Shown one piece after another: positions 45,222 to 53,052 of a DNA stretch of 64,000 bases. The stretch spans positions 372,001 through 436,000 of the forward strand of contig NZ_SIHX01000004.1 of the NCBI RefSeq assembly GCF_004320525.1, in the 5' to 3' direction. This stretch comes from Arthrobacter sp. S39. GTDB taxonomy: Bacteria; Actinomycetota; Actinomycetes; Actinomycetales; Micrococcaceae. The notes beneath the pieces were generated by a model. The model did not search any database. It saw nothing but the letters and a program-made list of their open reading frames with translations, and had not been told where the DNA came from. A program made the translations under genes and the position numbers. The first letter of the stretch is position 1, and the number at the start of each line of letters is the position of its first letter.

Positions 45222-46432
45222 ACTCCCACTCCGTTGATGCGCAGGTAGTCGGACATCCGGAACGCGGCCAGGGCCGGGTCCTTCAGCAGTCCGGCCTGGT
45301 CGGCGAGTTCGAAGGTTTTGGCCAGGTGCACCACGGAGCGGCCGGAGTGCAGTCCGCCGACCATCTGGAAACCGGGCTGCTTGCCGTTGAGCCAGGACAT
45401 AAAGGCGATCCCGGTCTTGTAGTAGAACGTGGGGGCACTGAAGATGTGCTTGCCCAGTTCGCGGGTGGAGTCGAGGATGGCCCGCGCTTCCGCCGCGTTG
45501 CCGGCGTCGTAGTGCTGCAGGGCAACGGAGGCCGCGGGGTAGATGGCCGCGAAGATGCCCAGCAGGGCGTCCGAGTGGTGGCTGCCGTCGCCGTCGATCA
45601 GTTCCGGGTAGTTGAAGTCGTCGCCGGTGTAGAGGCGGACGCCTTCGGGCAGGACGGCACGAAGGGCCACTTCGTGGCTTGCGTCCAGCAACGAGACCTT
45701 AACGCCGTCCACCTTGTCCGCGTTATCGCGGATGAGGGAGAGGAACGTCTCGGTGGCCGCCGCGACGTCATCCGAACCCCAGTAGCCGGCCAGGGCGGGA
45801 TCGAACATGGTCCCGAGCCAGTGCAGGATCACGGGCTGGTCCACTTCCTGGAGCAGGGTGGAGTACACCTTCAGGTAGTCTTCCGGACCGGTGGCCACGC
45901 GGGCCAGTGCCCGGGAGGCCATCAGGATGACCTTGGGCCCGGCTTCGGACACAACGGCGATCTGCTCGCGGTAGGCCTCGAGGACGGCGTTGAGTCCGGC
46001 CTCGCCCGTGGGCAGGGTGGCGATGTCGAGCTGGTCGGTGCCGGCGCCGCAGGAGACCAGGTCCCGCACGGTTTTACCGGCGGTTGCGGCGTTGCCGGAG
46101 GAGACCACCGAGGCGGCCTCCACACCGGTGCGCTTGATGAGCTGCTGGGTTGCGGCCCAGTCAAGGCCCATGCCGCGCTGGGCGGTGTCCATGGCATCGG
46201 CCACGCCCAGGCCGTAGGACCAGAGTTCGTGCCGGTAGGCCATGGTGGCGTCCCAGTCGAGGCGCGCCGGGGCGCCCGGCGTGTTGTCCGCGAGGACCTC
46301 GGGAATCACGTGCGCTGCAGCGTAGGCACGGCGGGCTGTGAGCGGTGCCGTGGGGCGGGCCCAGGACGCACCGCCCTGGAGGCGGTACTCCCGGGTGCCG
46401 CCGTCGTTGGAGGGAAGGATCAGGGAAGTCAT
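45218..46432 (-). CDS. DUF993 protein, DapA-like aldolase superfamily
   Basis: 404-residue protein of a family with no characterised member that I know of, grouped with dihydrodipicolinate-synthase-like TIM barrels. Features are YSTLLQEVDQPVILHWLGTMFDPALAGYWG, and KVDGVKVSLLDASHEVALRA, whose lysine could be the Schiff-base residue, and TGDDFNYPELIDGDG. ATG 46432 (MTSLILPSNDGG) overlaps the stop of the Gfo/Idh gene by one base (TGATG), and its own stop overlaps the next start, so the three products should be made in stoichiometric amounts. A retro-aldol or lyase step is a reasonable guess only. Confidence 0.85.
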   Translation of the reverse strand: MTSLILPSNDGGTREYRLQGGASWARPTAPLTARRAYAAAHVIPEVLADNTPGAPARLDWDATMAYRHELWSYGLGVADAMDTAQRGMGLDWAATQQLIKRTGVEAASVVSSGNAATAGKTVRDLVSCGAGTDQLDIATLPTGEAGLNAVLEAYREQIAVVSEAGPKVILMASRALARVATGPEDYLKVYSTLLQEVDQPVILHWLGTMFDPALAGYWGSDDVAAATETFLSLIRDNADKVDGVKVSLLDASHEVALRAVLPEGVRLYTGDDFNYPELIDGDGSHHSDALLGIFAAIYPAASVALQHYDAGNAAEARAILDSTRELGKHIFSAPTFYYKTGIAFMSWLNGKQPGFQMVGGLHSGRSVVHLAKTFELADQAGLLKDPALAAFRMSDYLRINGVGV

Positions 46433-47601
46433 CAGAGCGTGATCTCCGGGATGTCGATGGTGCGGCGTTCGTCGTTGGACTGCAGACCAAGTTCGGCGAG
46501 CTGGACACCGCGGGCGGCGGAGAGCAGGCCGAAGCGGTGTTCGCGGCCGGCGACGACGTCGCGGAGGAATTCTTCCCACTGCAGCTTGAAGCCGTTATCC
46601 AGCTCGGCGTTGGCGGGGACTTCCTGCCACTGGTCGCGGAAGGATTCCGTGACGGGCAGGTCGGGGTTCCAGACGGGCTTGGGGGTGTGGGCGCGCTGCT
46701 GGGCGACGCACTTGTTCAGGCCAGCGACGGCGGAGCCGTGCGTGCCGTCGATCTGGAATTCGACCAGTTCGTCGCGGTAGACGCGGACTGCCCAGGAGGA
46801 GTTGATTTGGCCGATGACCGGCTCGCCGGCCGGGGTTTCGAGCTCGAAGATGCCGTAGGAGGCGTCGTCGGCGGTGGCCTTGTACTCCTTGCCTGCCTCG
46901 TCCCAGCGTGCCGGGATATGGGTGGCGGTCTTGGCGTTGACGCTCTTGACCTTGCCAATGATGCCTTCGAGGACGTAGTTCCAGTGGCAGAACATGTCCG
47001 TGGTCATTCCGCCGCCGTCTTCCTTGCGGTAGTTCCAGGACGGGCGCTGCGCGGCCTGGACGTCGCCTTCGAAGACCCAGTAGCCAAATTCGCCGCGGAT
47101 GGACAGGATGCGGCCGAAGAAGCCTTCGTCAACCAGGCGGCGCAACTTGACCAGGCCTGGCAGGTACAGCTTGTCGTGCACAACGCCGGCCGTGACGCCG
47201 GCTTCCTTGCCGATGCGGGCCAGTTCGATGGCCTCTTCGAGCGTTTCAGCCGTGGGCTTTTCGGTGAAGATGTGCTTGCCGGCCAGCATGGCCTTCTTCA
47301 GGGTGGCGGCACGGAGGCTGGTCATGGAGGCATCGAAGATGATGTCCACGGAGGGGTCGTTGATCACCGAATCGAGGTCGGTGGTCCACTCCGCCACCTT
47401 GTGCAGTTCCGCCAGTTCGCGGATCTTGGCCTCGTTGCGGCCCACCAGGATCGGTTCGATCTGGACCTTGGTGCCGTCCTCCAGCGTGAAGCCTCCGGCA
47501 TCACGGATGGGGAGGATGGAACGCAGCAGGTGCTGGCGGTAACCCATCCGGCCGGTGATGCCGTTCATGGCGATGCGGATCGTCTTTGTTTCGAAGCCCA
47601 T
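46432..47601 (-). CDS. Gfo/Idh/MocA family oxidoreductase
   Basis: 389-residue NAD(P)-dependent sugar or cyclitol dehydrogenase. The N-terminal Rossmann fold carries MNGITGRMGYRQHLL in place of the commoner GxGxxG loop, followed by DIIFDASMTS and the EKPTAETLEEA motif with the catalytic lysine. The C-terminal half has the GGGMTTDMFCHWNY segment typical of the family. GGAGG four bases before the ATG is a strong ribosome binding site. First gene of the operon, divergent from a LacI regulator, with two operator-like repeats at its promoter. Confidence 0.9.
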   Translation of the reverse strand: MGFETKTIRIAMNGITGRMGYRQHLLRSILPIRDAGGFTLEDGTKVQIEPILVGRNEAKIRELAELHKVAEWTTDLDSVINDPSVDIIFDASMTSLRAATLKKAMLAGKHIFTEKPTAETLEEAIELARIGKEAGVTAGVVHDKLYLPGLVKLRRLVDEGFFGRILSIRGEFGYWVFEGDVQAAQRPSWNYRKEDGGGMTTDMFCHWNYVLEGIIGKVKSVNAKTATHIPARWDEAGKEYKATADDASYGIFELETPAGEPVIGQINSSWAVRVYRDELVEFQIDGTHGSAVAGLNKCVAQQRAHTPKPVWNPDLPVTESFRDQWQEVPANAELDNGFKLQWEEFLRDVVAGREHRFGLLSAARGVQLAELGLQSNDERRTIDIPEITL

Positions 47602-47642
47602 GTGTCCTCCACGGTGAGTGAGCAGTGTTACTCAAGCTGGTC

Positions 47643-47660
47643 TGGGAAAGCGCATTCCCA
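47643..47660. promoter_or_regulatory. LacI-type operator O1 at the Gfo/Idh promoter
   Basis: TGGGAA-AGCGCA-TTCCCA is an 18-base palindrome with a central GCGC, the form used by LacI/GalR regulators. It lies downstream of the CAGAAT -10, between promoter and gene, where binding would block transcription. Confidence 0.65.
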
Positions 47661-47668
47661 CTGCATCC

Positions 47669-47698
47669 ATTCTGCACCCATCGGGCGGAAATTGGCAA
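47669..47698 (-). promoter_or_regulatory. Predicted promoter of the Gfo/Idh-DUF993-isomerase operon
   Basis: On the minus strand TTGCCA (47693-47698) and CAGAAT (47669-47674) are 18 bases apart. Operator O2 overlaps the -35 element and O1 lies just downstream, so repression by the divergent LacI protein is likely. Confidence 0.55.
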
Positions 47699-47707
47699 GC
47701 GCTTTCC
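47694..47707. promoter_or_regulatory. LacI-type operator O2
   Basis: GGCAAGCGCTTTCC differs by one base from the fully symmetric GGAAAGCGCTTTCC. It overlaps the -35 region of the minus-strand operon promoter and lies about 80 bases before the lacI-type gene, so it may serve autoregulation too. Confidence 0.6.
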
Positions 47708-47789
47708 GGCAAGTCCCTAAAACTGCCATAATGTGGTCAACGCCGTTGGCGACTGAGTTCCGCTAAGTTCCGCTGAAAAAGGAGATCCC

Positions 47790-48893
47790 GTGGCTGCAAG
47801 TACCCTCACCGAGGTGGCCCGGCTGGCCGGCGTGTCGCCCGCCACGGCTTCGCGCGTGCTGAACGGTTCCGCCCGGAAACCCGGGCCGGACATTGCGGAC
47901 CGTGTGCGGCAGGCTGCTGACTCCCTGGGTTACATCCCCAACGCCCAGGCCCAGGGGCTGGCCAAATCGAGTTCCGGCCTGATCGGACTGATCGTCCACG
48001 ACATCGCCGACCCCTACTTCGCCGCCATCGCCCGCGGCGTCCAGGAAGCAGCCCGGGAACAGGGCAGGATGGTCCTGCTGGCCACCACGGCCGGCGCTCC
48101 CGGGGATGAAAAGGAAGCCGTTGCCGCCTTCGCTGCCCGCCGGGCCGATTCGATCGTGATCGCCGGTTCCCGCTCGTCCCGCACCGAGGACACCGACGGC
48201 AACGCCGACCTCGCCGCTGAACTCGACAGGTATTGCCGCAACGGCGGCCAGGTGGCTGTAGTGGGCCACCCTGTGGTGGGGGCCGCCGTGTCCGACGGGT
48301 ACCACGTGGTGGAAGTACCCAATGAGGAACTTGCCGCCAGCCTCGCCTCGGAACTTTCCGCCTCCCGGGCGGACGACGATTTCGTGATCATTGGCGGACC
48401 GGAAGGACTCTTCACCTCCGATGACCGGATCCGCGGATTCCAGCAGGGTCTCGCCGAAGCGGGACGCCCCCCGGCGGAAATCCTGCGCAGTTCCTTCAAC
48501 CGCGCCGGCGGGTTCGGGGCCGGACTCACCCTTGCCGCACGCATCAAGGCCTCCCGCCCGGAAGCAGGCGGCGTCGGGGCCACCGGAAACGGGGGCGGCT
48601 CCAAGGGACTGTGCATTTTCGCGGTCAACGACGTTATGGCCATCGGCGCTGCCGCGGCCCTCCGGAGCGAAGGGCTGCGCATACCCCGCGACGCCACCAT
48701 CGCCGGCTTCGACGACATCGAGACGCTGCGGGATTTCCGCCCGGCACTTTCCACCGTGCACCTTCCCCTCGAGGAAATCGGCAGGATCGCCACGCGCAGC
48801 GCCGCGGGCACCGCCGCCGCAGACGGTGCCGGGACACCGCCTCCAGTGACCGGACAGGTGACGCTGCGGCGCAGCACCGAGACGGCCTCCTGA
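47790..48893 (+). CDS. LacI family transcriptional regulator
   Basis: 367-residue repressor. The N-terminal helix-turn-helix (about 5-25) reads TLTEVARLAGVSPATASRVLNG, followed by a hinge helix and a periplasmic-binding-protein-like effector domain with GLIVHDIADPYFAAI and TIAGFDDIE. AAGGAG five bases upstream supports the GTG start. It is divergent from the Gfo/Idh operon and probably controls it through the two GCGC-centred repeats between them. An esterase-like gene begins two bases after its stop. Confidence 0.93.
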   Translation: MAASTLTEVARLAGVSPATASRVLNGSARKPGPDIADRVRQAADSLGYIPNAQAQGLAKSSSGLIGLIVHDIADPYFAAIARGVQEAAREQGRMVLLATTAGAPGDEKEAVAAFAARRADSIVIAGSRSSRTEDTDGNADLAAELDRYCRNGGQVAVVGHPVVGAAVSDGYHVVEVPNEELAASLASELSASRADDDFVIIGGPEGLFTSDDRIRGFQQGLAEAGRPPAEILRSSFNRAGGFGAGLTLAARIKASRPEAGGVGATGNGGGSKGLCIFAVNDVMAIGAAAALRSEGLRIPRDATIAGFDDIETLRDFRPALSTVHLPLEEIGRIATRSAAGTAAADGAGTPPPVTGQVTLRRSTETAS

Positions 48894-48895
48894 CG

Positions 48896-49642
48896 GTGGC
48901 GGCGGTCTCCCTCACAGCTGTCCCCGCCCGCGCCGACGGGCCACGGCCTGCCGTGCTGGTGCTTCCGGGCGGAGGCTACGGCCACCAGGCTGACCACGAG
49001 GCTGAGCCGGTTGCCGAATGGCTCGCCTCCCTGGGGATCCACGCCTATGTGCTCCGGTACCGGGTTGCGCCGCACCGCCATCCGGCACCGCTTGAGGACG
49101 CCAAAATGGCGATGCTGCAGATCCGCAGCGAAAGCAGCGGGCCGGCGGTGGACCCCACCCGCGTGGGAGTCCTCGGATTTTCCGCCGGCGGCCACCTCGC
49201 CGCCACGCTCTCAACGGCAGTGGCAACCGGAAATGCAGCGCTTGATGTCCAGGCCGCCGTCCCGGACCTCACGGTGCTTTGCTATCCCGTGGTGTCCTGC
49301 ACCGAGGACGTCCACCAGGGGAGCGTTGACAACCTGCTGGGCGCGTCGCCGTCGGACGACCTGCTGCGTGAGGTGTCCGCAGACCTCCACGTCACCGCCG
49401 CCACTCCCCCGGCCTTTGTATGGCACACCGCTGATGATGCGGCCGTGCCGGTCCATCACAGCCTTGCCTACACCGGCTCGCTCATCCGCGCCGGGGTGCC
49501 GGCCGAACTTCATGTTTTCCCGCATGGCCGCCACGGCCTGGGACTGGCTACGGGGGATCCGGGGCCGGATCAGTGGACATCACTGTGCGCGGCATGGCTG
49601 ACGCGGCGGGGCTGGACTCAGTCCTCGCCCAGCGTTATGTGA
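48896..49642 (+). CDS. Alpha/beta hydrolase, esterase-like
   Basis: 248-residue hydrolase with LVLPGGGYGHQADHEA (oxyanion-hole GGG), nucleophile elbow GFSAGGH, acid in HTADDAAVP and histidine in HGRHGLG, a complete triad. The pattern resembles the BD-FAE/acetyl-xylan-esterase group, so deacetylation of plant sugars is plausible. The GTG start lies two bases after the LacI stop without a ribosome binding site, suggesting translational reinitiation. Its 3' end overlaps the convergent isomerase gene by 25 bases. Confidence 0.82.
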   Translation: MAAVSLTAVPARADGPRPAVLVLPGGGYGHQADHEAEPVAEWLASLGIHAYVLRYRVAPHRHPAPLEDAKMAMLQIRSESSGPAVDPTRVGVLGFSAGGHLAATLSTAVATGNAALDVQAAVPDLTVLCYPVVSCTEDVHQGSVDNLLGASPSDDLLREVSADLHVTAATPPAFVWHTADDAAVPVHHSLAYTGSLIRAGVPAELHVFPHGRHGLGLATGDPGPDQWTSLCAAWLTRRGWTQSSPSVM

Positions 49643-50412
49643 TGGAGGAAGTCGGCATCGTGGCTGACGTTCTCCGGAAGGTCGTCTGCGACGAACTCAA
49701 GCATCATGTCGAAGGGCCGGCCGGCCTCACGCAGGATGTCGGCCGCTGACTGCCAGAGCTGCTTGCGGCCGCTGAGTGCCAGCCGCTCGTGCTCTGGCCA
49801 CCAGGAAAAGCAATGCACGCCGGTCACATGGTCAAGCACCTGGCGCAGGCTCGCCAGGGCGGCCTGGTCGGTGAGGCCGACGGCGGGCTGCCAGTACGTC
49901 CCCACGTTGTCCCGGCCGACTTCCTGAAGTAACCCGAGCGTGGAATCCGGCGTATCCGTGAGGGTGCCGCCGTGGTACTCGAACGCAAGGTCCACTCCGT
50001 GTCCGCCGGCAATTTCCGCGATCCTCAGTGCGTCCTGGACAACGGCCAAGCGCCCGTCGCGGTCAGTGTCTGCCGAGCCTTGTTCGCCTGCCCAGACCCG
50101 GATCCGGGGCGCCTCCAGGCGGACGGCCAGCTGCACCACGGCGTCGAAATCGGCGAAGGTTCCGGCCCGGTAGTAGGAGCCCAGGGACAGGACCGCCATT
50201 CCCGCATCCAGGGTGGCCTCCCGCGCCTCGTCCGCCGAGCCGGAGTCACGGATGTGGACATCTGTCCCCCACTCGATTCCGGCCAGGCCGGCCTCCGCAG
50301 CAATCGCGGCAACGTCCGTAATACTGCTGTGCCGCAGCGTCACGGAGCATAGGCCGGGGGTGAGCGCTGACCGGTTCCAGTCCGCCAGTTCCGTCTGCTG
50401 TCCAAAGGTCAT
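49618..50412 (-). CDS. Sugar isomerase/epimerase family protein (TIM barrel)
   Basis: 264-residue xylose-isomerase-like barrel with GIEWGTDVHI, IRVWAGEQGSADTD, VDLAFEYHGGTLTD, VGTYWQPAVG and MLEFVADD near the end. The Glu/Asp/His ligands of the metal site are recognisable, but the reaction is unknown. ATG 50412 has GGAAAG seven bases upstream; an ATG six bases earlier is a weaker alternative. It is the second such barrel in this region, which strengthens the view that the cluster processes an unusual sugar. It ends inside the convergent hydrolase gene. Confidence 0.87.
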   Translation of the reverse strand: MTFGQQTELADWNRSALTPGLCSVTLRHSSITDVAAIAAEAGLAGIEWGTDVHIRDSGSADEAREATLDAGMAVLSLGSYYRAGTFADFDAVVQLAVRLEAPRIRVWAGEQGSADTDRDGRLAVVQDALRIAEIAGGHGVDLAFEYHGGTLTDTPDSTLGLLQEVGRDNVGTYWQPAVGLTDQAALASLRQVLDHVTGVHCFSWWPEHERLALSGRKQLWQSAADILREAGRPFDMMLEFVADDLPENVSHDADFLHHITLGED

Positions 50413-50530
50413 TGACATTCTTTCCGTTGCTGGGGCCCAAAAGCCTGCGGGCCGGGAGGGATCGCAGTCCAGCGTAGCGGGAATGCGCTTGCCCCGTAAA
50501 TCATTTCGCGGCGGGTCCATCCAGGCGGAC

Positions 50531-50536
50531 TAACCT
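50531..50536 (+). promoter_or_regulatory. -10 hexamer TAACCT, leaderless start
   Basis: TAACCT ends six bases before the ATG of the GNAT gene at 50543 with no Shine-Dalgarno. Confidence 0.55.
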
Positions 50537-50542
50537 GTACGC

Positions 50543-51178
50543 ATGAAGCACCAGCCTGTCCCTGGCCTGACGACGGCACCTGCGGAATGGCCCGACGTCG
50601 AGGGCCTGTTTGGGCTGCCCGGGGAACCGTCGCGCTGCTGGTGCCGGTACTTCGCCCTCACCGGCCCTGAATACTCCGCACTGGAACCGTCCGCGCGCAA
50701 GGCACAGCTGAAGGAAAAGTTCGACGGCGGTTCCCCCTCCCCGGGTGTCCTCGCCTTCCTGGACGGTGAGCCGGTGGGCTGGTGCGCGGTGGAACCGCGG
50801 GCGTGCTATCCGCGGGTGCTCCGTTCGCGGGTCCTGCGGCTCGCGGAACCCTCCGCTCCAACCGGCGCCGGGGCCGCAGCATCCGGGCGACCCGCCGAGG
50901 TGTGGTCCGTGACCTGCTTTGTGGTTGCACCCGGCCACCGCCGCAGCGGCGTGGCAGATGCCCTGCTGCGCGCCGCCGTCGACCATGCCAGGCTCCATGG
51001 CGCGGACATTGCGGAAGGCTACCCGGTTGACCGCGGCCTGAGGCCCCGGGCCGGAGCGGCCGACCTGTACCACGGCACACTGAACCTGTTCCTGCGCGCA
51101 GGATTCCACGCGGTCAGCTCCGCCGTCCCCGGGCGGGCCGTGGTGCGCCTGGACCTTCGCGGAGCCGCTGTTAGCTGA
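50543..51178 (+). CDS. GNAT family N-acetyltransferase
   Basis: 211-residue acetyltransferase. SRCWCRYFALTGPEY near the N-terminus and PVGWCAVEPRACYPRVLRS are typical of an actinobacterial GNAT subgroup; VWSVTCFVVAPGHRRSGVADALLRAAVDHAR supplies the acetyl-CoA pyrophosphate loop (a GxxRRxGxx-type sequence). Substrate unknown. It overlaps the 3' end of the convergent aldose epimerase gene by eight bases. Confidence 0.88.
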   Translation: MKHQPVPGLTTAPAEWPDVEGLFGLPGEPSRCWCRYFALTGPEYSALEPSARKAQLKEKFDGGSPSPGVLAFLDGEPVGWCAVEPRACYPRVLRSRVLRLAEPSAPTGAGAAASGRPAEVWSVTCFVVAPGHRRSGVADALLRAAVDHARLHGADIAEGYPVDRGLRPRAGAADLYHGTLNLFLRAGFHAVSSAVPGRAVVRLDLRGAAVS

Positions 51179-52073
51179 GTGCCCTGATGGTCCAGCCGGC
51201 CTCGTGCGACTCCCCGGGCGCCAGGTGCGCCAGGTCCGTTCCCGAGTTGAACGCGTCCGGCGGGCAGGTCATCGGTTCCACAGCCAGTCCCAGCCGGTCC
51301 TTGCCGGCTGGCTTGTCAGCAGTATGGACCTGCACCCAGGGCCAGTTCGCGTCCCATTCCAGTTCAACGCCGGTTCCCGCTGGATCAAGGACACGGACGG
51401 CCGCGAGGCCGCCTTCTCCGCGGACGATGCCGGTGAAGGCGTGGTCGATTTTGACCGCGCCCAGACGGCGGGGCGTCCGGAAATCGAACTCGTGGCCATC
51501 CACCGGCTGGATGCCTTCGGGCAGCAGCCGCTCGGCGGACACCGCCAGGAACTCCCGGGCGGGAAGCTCCAGGGTCCACTCGTCCAGCGGCGAGGAGCCG
51601 GCCACAAGATAGGGGTGGGGGCAGACGCCGTAGGGTGCGGTTTCGGTGCCGGTGTTCCGTGTCAGCACGGTGGCACTGAGCCCGTCCGCAGACAGGCTGT
51701 AGGTGACGGCGACGTCAAGGCCGGCCGGATAGGCCTGGCCGGCTTCGACGGTTCCGGCGAGGGTGACGGAGTCGGCAGTGTGTCCGCGCAGTTCCCACTC
51801 GACACCGGTCAGCAGGCCGTGGAGGGCCGTGCCGCGCTCGGGCTCGTTCAGGGCCGCCCCGAAGGACCGGCCGGCGTAACTGTAGGTGCCGTCCGCCAGG
51901 CGGTTGGGCCACGGGGCGCAGATGACCCCGCGGTAGTCGGGGATTTCGCCGTCCGGCCCAAAGGTGACCACCAGGTGGCGACCTTGGAATTGCAGTTCGC
52001 GGAGAGCTCCTCCACGCGCCGTGATGATGGCCGAGTACGGCCCGAATGCGATGCTGTGTTCCGTGCCCGACAT
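51171..52073 (-). CDS. Aldose 1-epimerase family protein
   Basis: 300-residue beta-sandwich mutarotase-like protein. APWPNRLADGTYSYAG, ALHGLLTGVEWE, YGVCPHPYLVAG and AVEPMTCPPDAFNSGTDL contain the catalytic histidines and glutamate of galactose mutarotases. It would speed anomer interconversion of an aldose for downstream catabolism. AGAGGA precedes the ATG, and a LacI-type palindrome lies upstream, indicating sugar-dependent control. Confidence 0.92.
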   Translation of the reverse strand: MSGTEHSIAFGPYSAIITARGGALRELQFQGRHLVVTFGPDGEIPDYRGVICAPWPNRLADGTYSYAGRSFGAALNEPERGTALHGLLTGVEWELRGHTADSVTLAGTVEAGQAYPAGLDVAVTYSLSADGLSATVLTRNTGTETAPYGVCPHPYLVAGSSPLDEWTLELPAREFLAVSAERLLPEGIQPVDGHEFDFRTPRRLGAVKIDHAFTGIVRGEGGLAAVRVLDPAGTGVELEWDANWPWVQVHTADKPAGKDRLGLAVEPMTCPPDAFNSGTDLAHLAPGESHEAGWTIRALS

Positions 52074-52100
52074 GGTGGATCCTCTGCGTTCCAGCTGGTT

Positions 52101-52112
52101 GTTAGCGCTAAC
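52101..52112. promoter_or_regulatory. LacI-type operator upstream of aldose epimerase
   Basis: GTTAGCGCTAAC is a perfect 12-base palindrome with central GCGC, as in LacI-family operators of actinobacteria. It sits about 30 bases before the epimerase ATG. It differs from the TGGGAA...TTCCCA type near the Gfo operon, so a different regulator is expected. Confidence 0.6.
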
Positions 52113-52145
52113 TAGCGTACCGCATCCGATCGTCAGGGGTACTTG

Positions 52146-52913
52146 TTACGGGAGCGTGAGGATCACGGGGCCGTCGGCCGTGATGGCCACCGTGTGCTCG
52201 CTGTGTGCAGCCCGGCGGCCATTGGCCGACCGCAGGGTCCATTCGTCGTCGTCGTGGTAGTAGTCGTCCTTGCCGCCCAGAATGAGCATGGGTTCAATCG
52301 CGATGACCAGCCCCTCCGTCAGTTTGATGCCCCGTCCCGGCCGGCCGTCGTTGGGCACGGGCGGCTCGGCGTGCATGGTGCGGCCGATGCCGTGGCCTCC
52401 GTGGTCGGCGAGCAGCCCGTAGCCCGCCCTGCGGGCTGCGCCGCCGATGGCGTACGCGAGATCGCCCATTTTATTGCCGATCCTGGCCGCATCGATGCCC
52501 CGGGCCAATGCGGCGTCAGTGGCGTCGATGAGGGCCTGGTCCACCGGGTCGGCCGTCCCAACAACAAAGCTGACGGCGGCGTCTCCGCACCAGCCCTGCA
52601 GGAATGCGCCGCAGTCCACGCTTAGGAGGTCGCCGTCCTGAAGCCGGTAGCCGTCCGGGATCCCGTGCACCACGGCATCGTTCACGCTGGCGCAGATGAC
52701 GCCTGGAAAGGGGACGGCGGCCCACCGCGGGCGGTAGTCCAGGAAAGCAGGCGTGGCTCCGGCCTTGGCAATGTGTTCGGCCGCGAGCGCGTCCAGCTCG
52801 CGAAGGGAAACGCCGACGCCGGCCGCCTCACGCACAACGGCCAGCGTGTTGGCCACCACGCGCCCTGCCTCACGCATCAGGGCGATCTGTTCCGGGCTCT
52901 TGATCATGGACAT
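52146..52913 (-). CDS. map: Type I methionine aminopeptidase
   Basis: Removes the initiator methionine from nascent proteins. 255 residues with the metal ligands in LSVDCGAFLQGWCGDAAVSF, GGHGIGRTMHAEP, VIAIEPMLI and SEHTVAI. It lacks an N-terminal zinc-finger extension. GGAGG nine bases upstream supports ATG 52913. It is a monocistronic unit facing the same direction as the aldose epimerase. Confidence 0.95.
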   Translation of the reverse strand: MSMIKSPEQIALMREAGRVVANTLAVVREAAGVGVSLRELDALAAEHIAKAGATPAFLDYRPRWAAVPFPGVICASVNDAVVHGIPDGYRLQDGDLLSVDCGAFLQGWCGDAAVSFVVGTADPVDQALIDATDAALARGIDAARIGNKMGDLAYAIGGAARRAGYGLLADHGGHGIGRTMHAEPPVPNDGRPGRGIKLTEGLVIAIEPMLILGGKDDYYHDDDEWTLRSANGRRAAHSEHTVAITADGPVILTLP

Positions 52914-53040
52914 CCGAAAATTCCTCCAGTAGCTCGCGGCGGCGTTCGTGGTGCGGGGCCTGCTCCATCCCTGCCCTGTGTTCCTACTTTAGGTCGGACG
53001 CGGCGGTGCTGCACGGCAAGCGGCCGGATGGTTGGCTGGC

Positions 53041-53046
53041 TACAGT
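53041..53046 (+). promoter_or_regulatory. -10 hexamer TACAGT, leaderless start
   Basis: TACAGT ends six bases before the ATG at 53053; no Shine-Dalgarno sequence. Confidence 0.6.
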
Positions 53047-53052
53047 TGCAGC

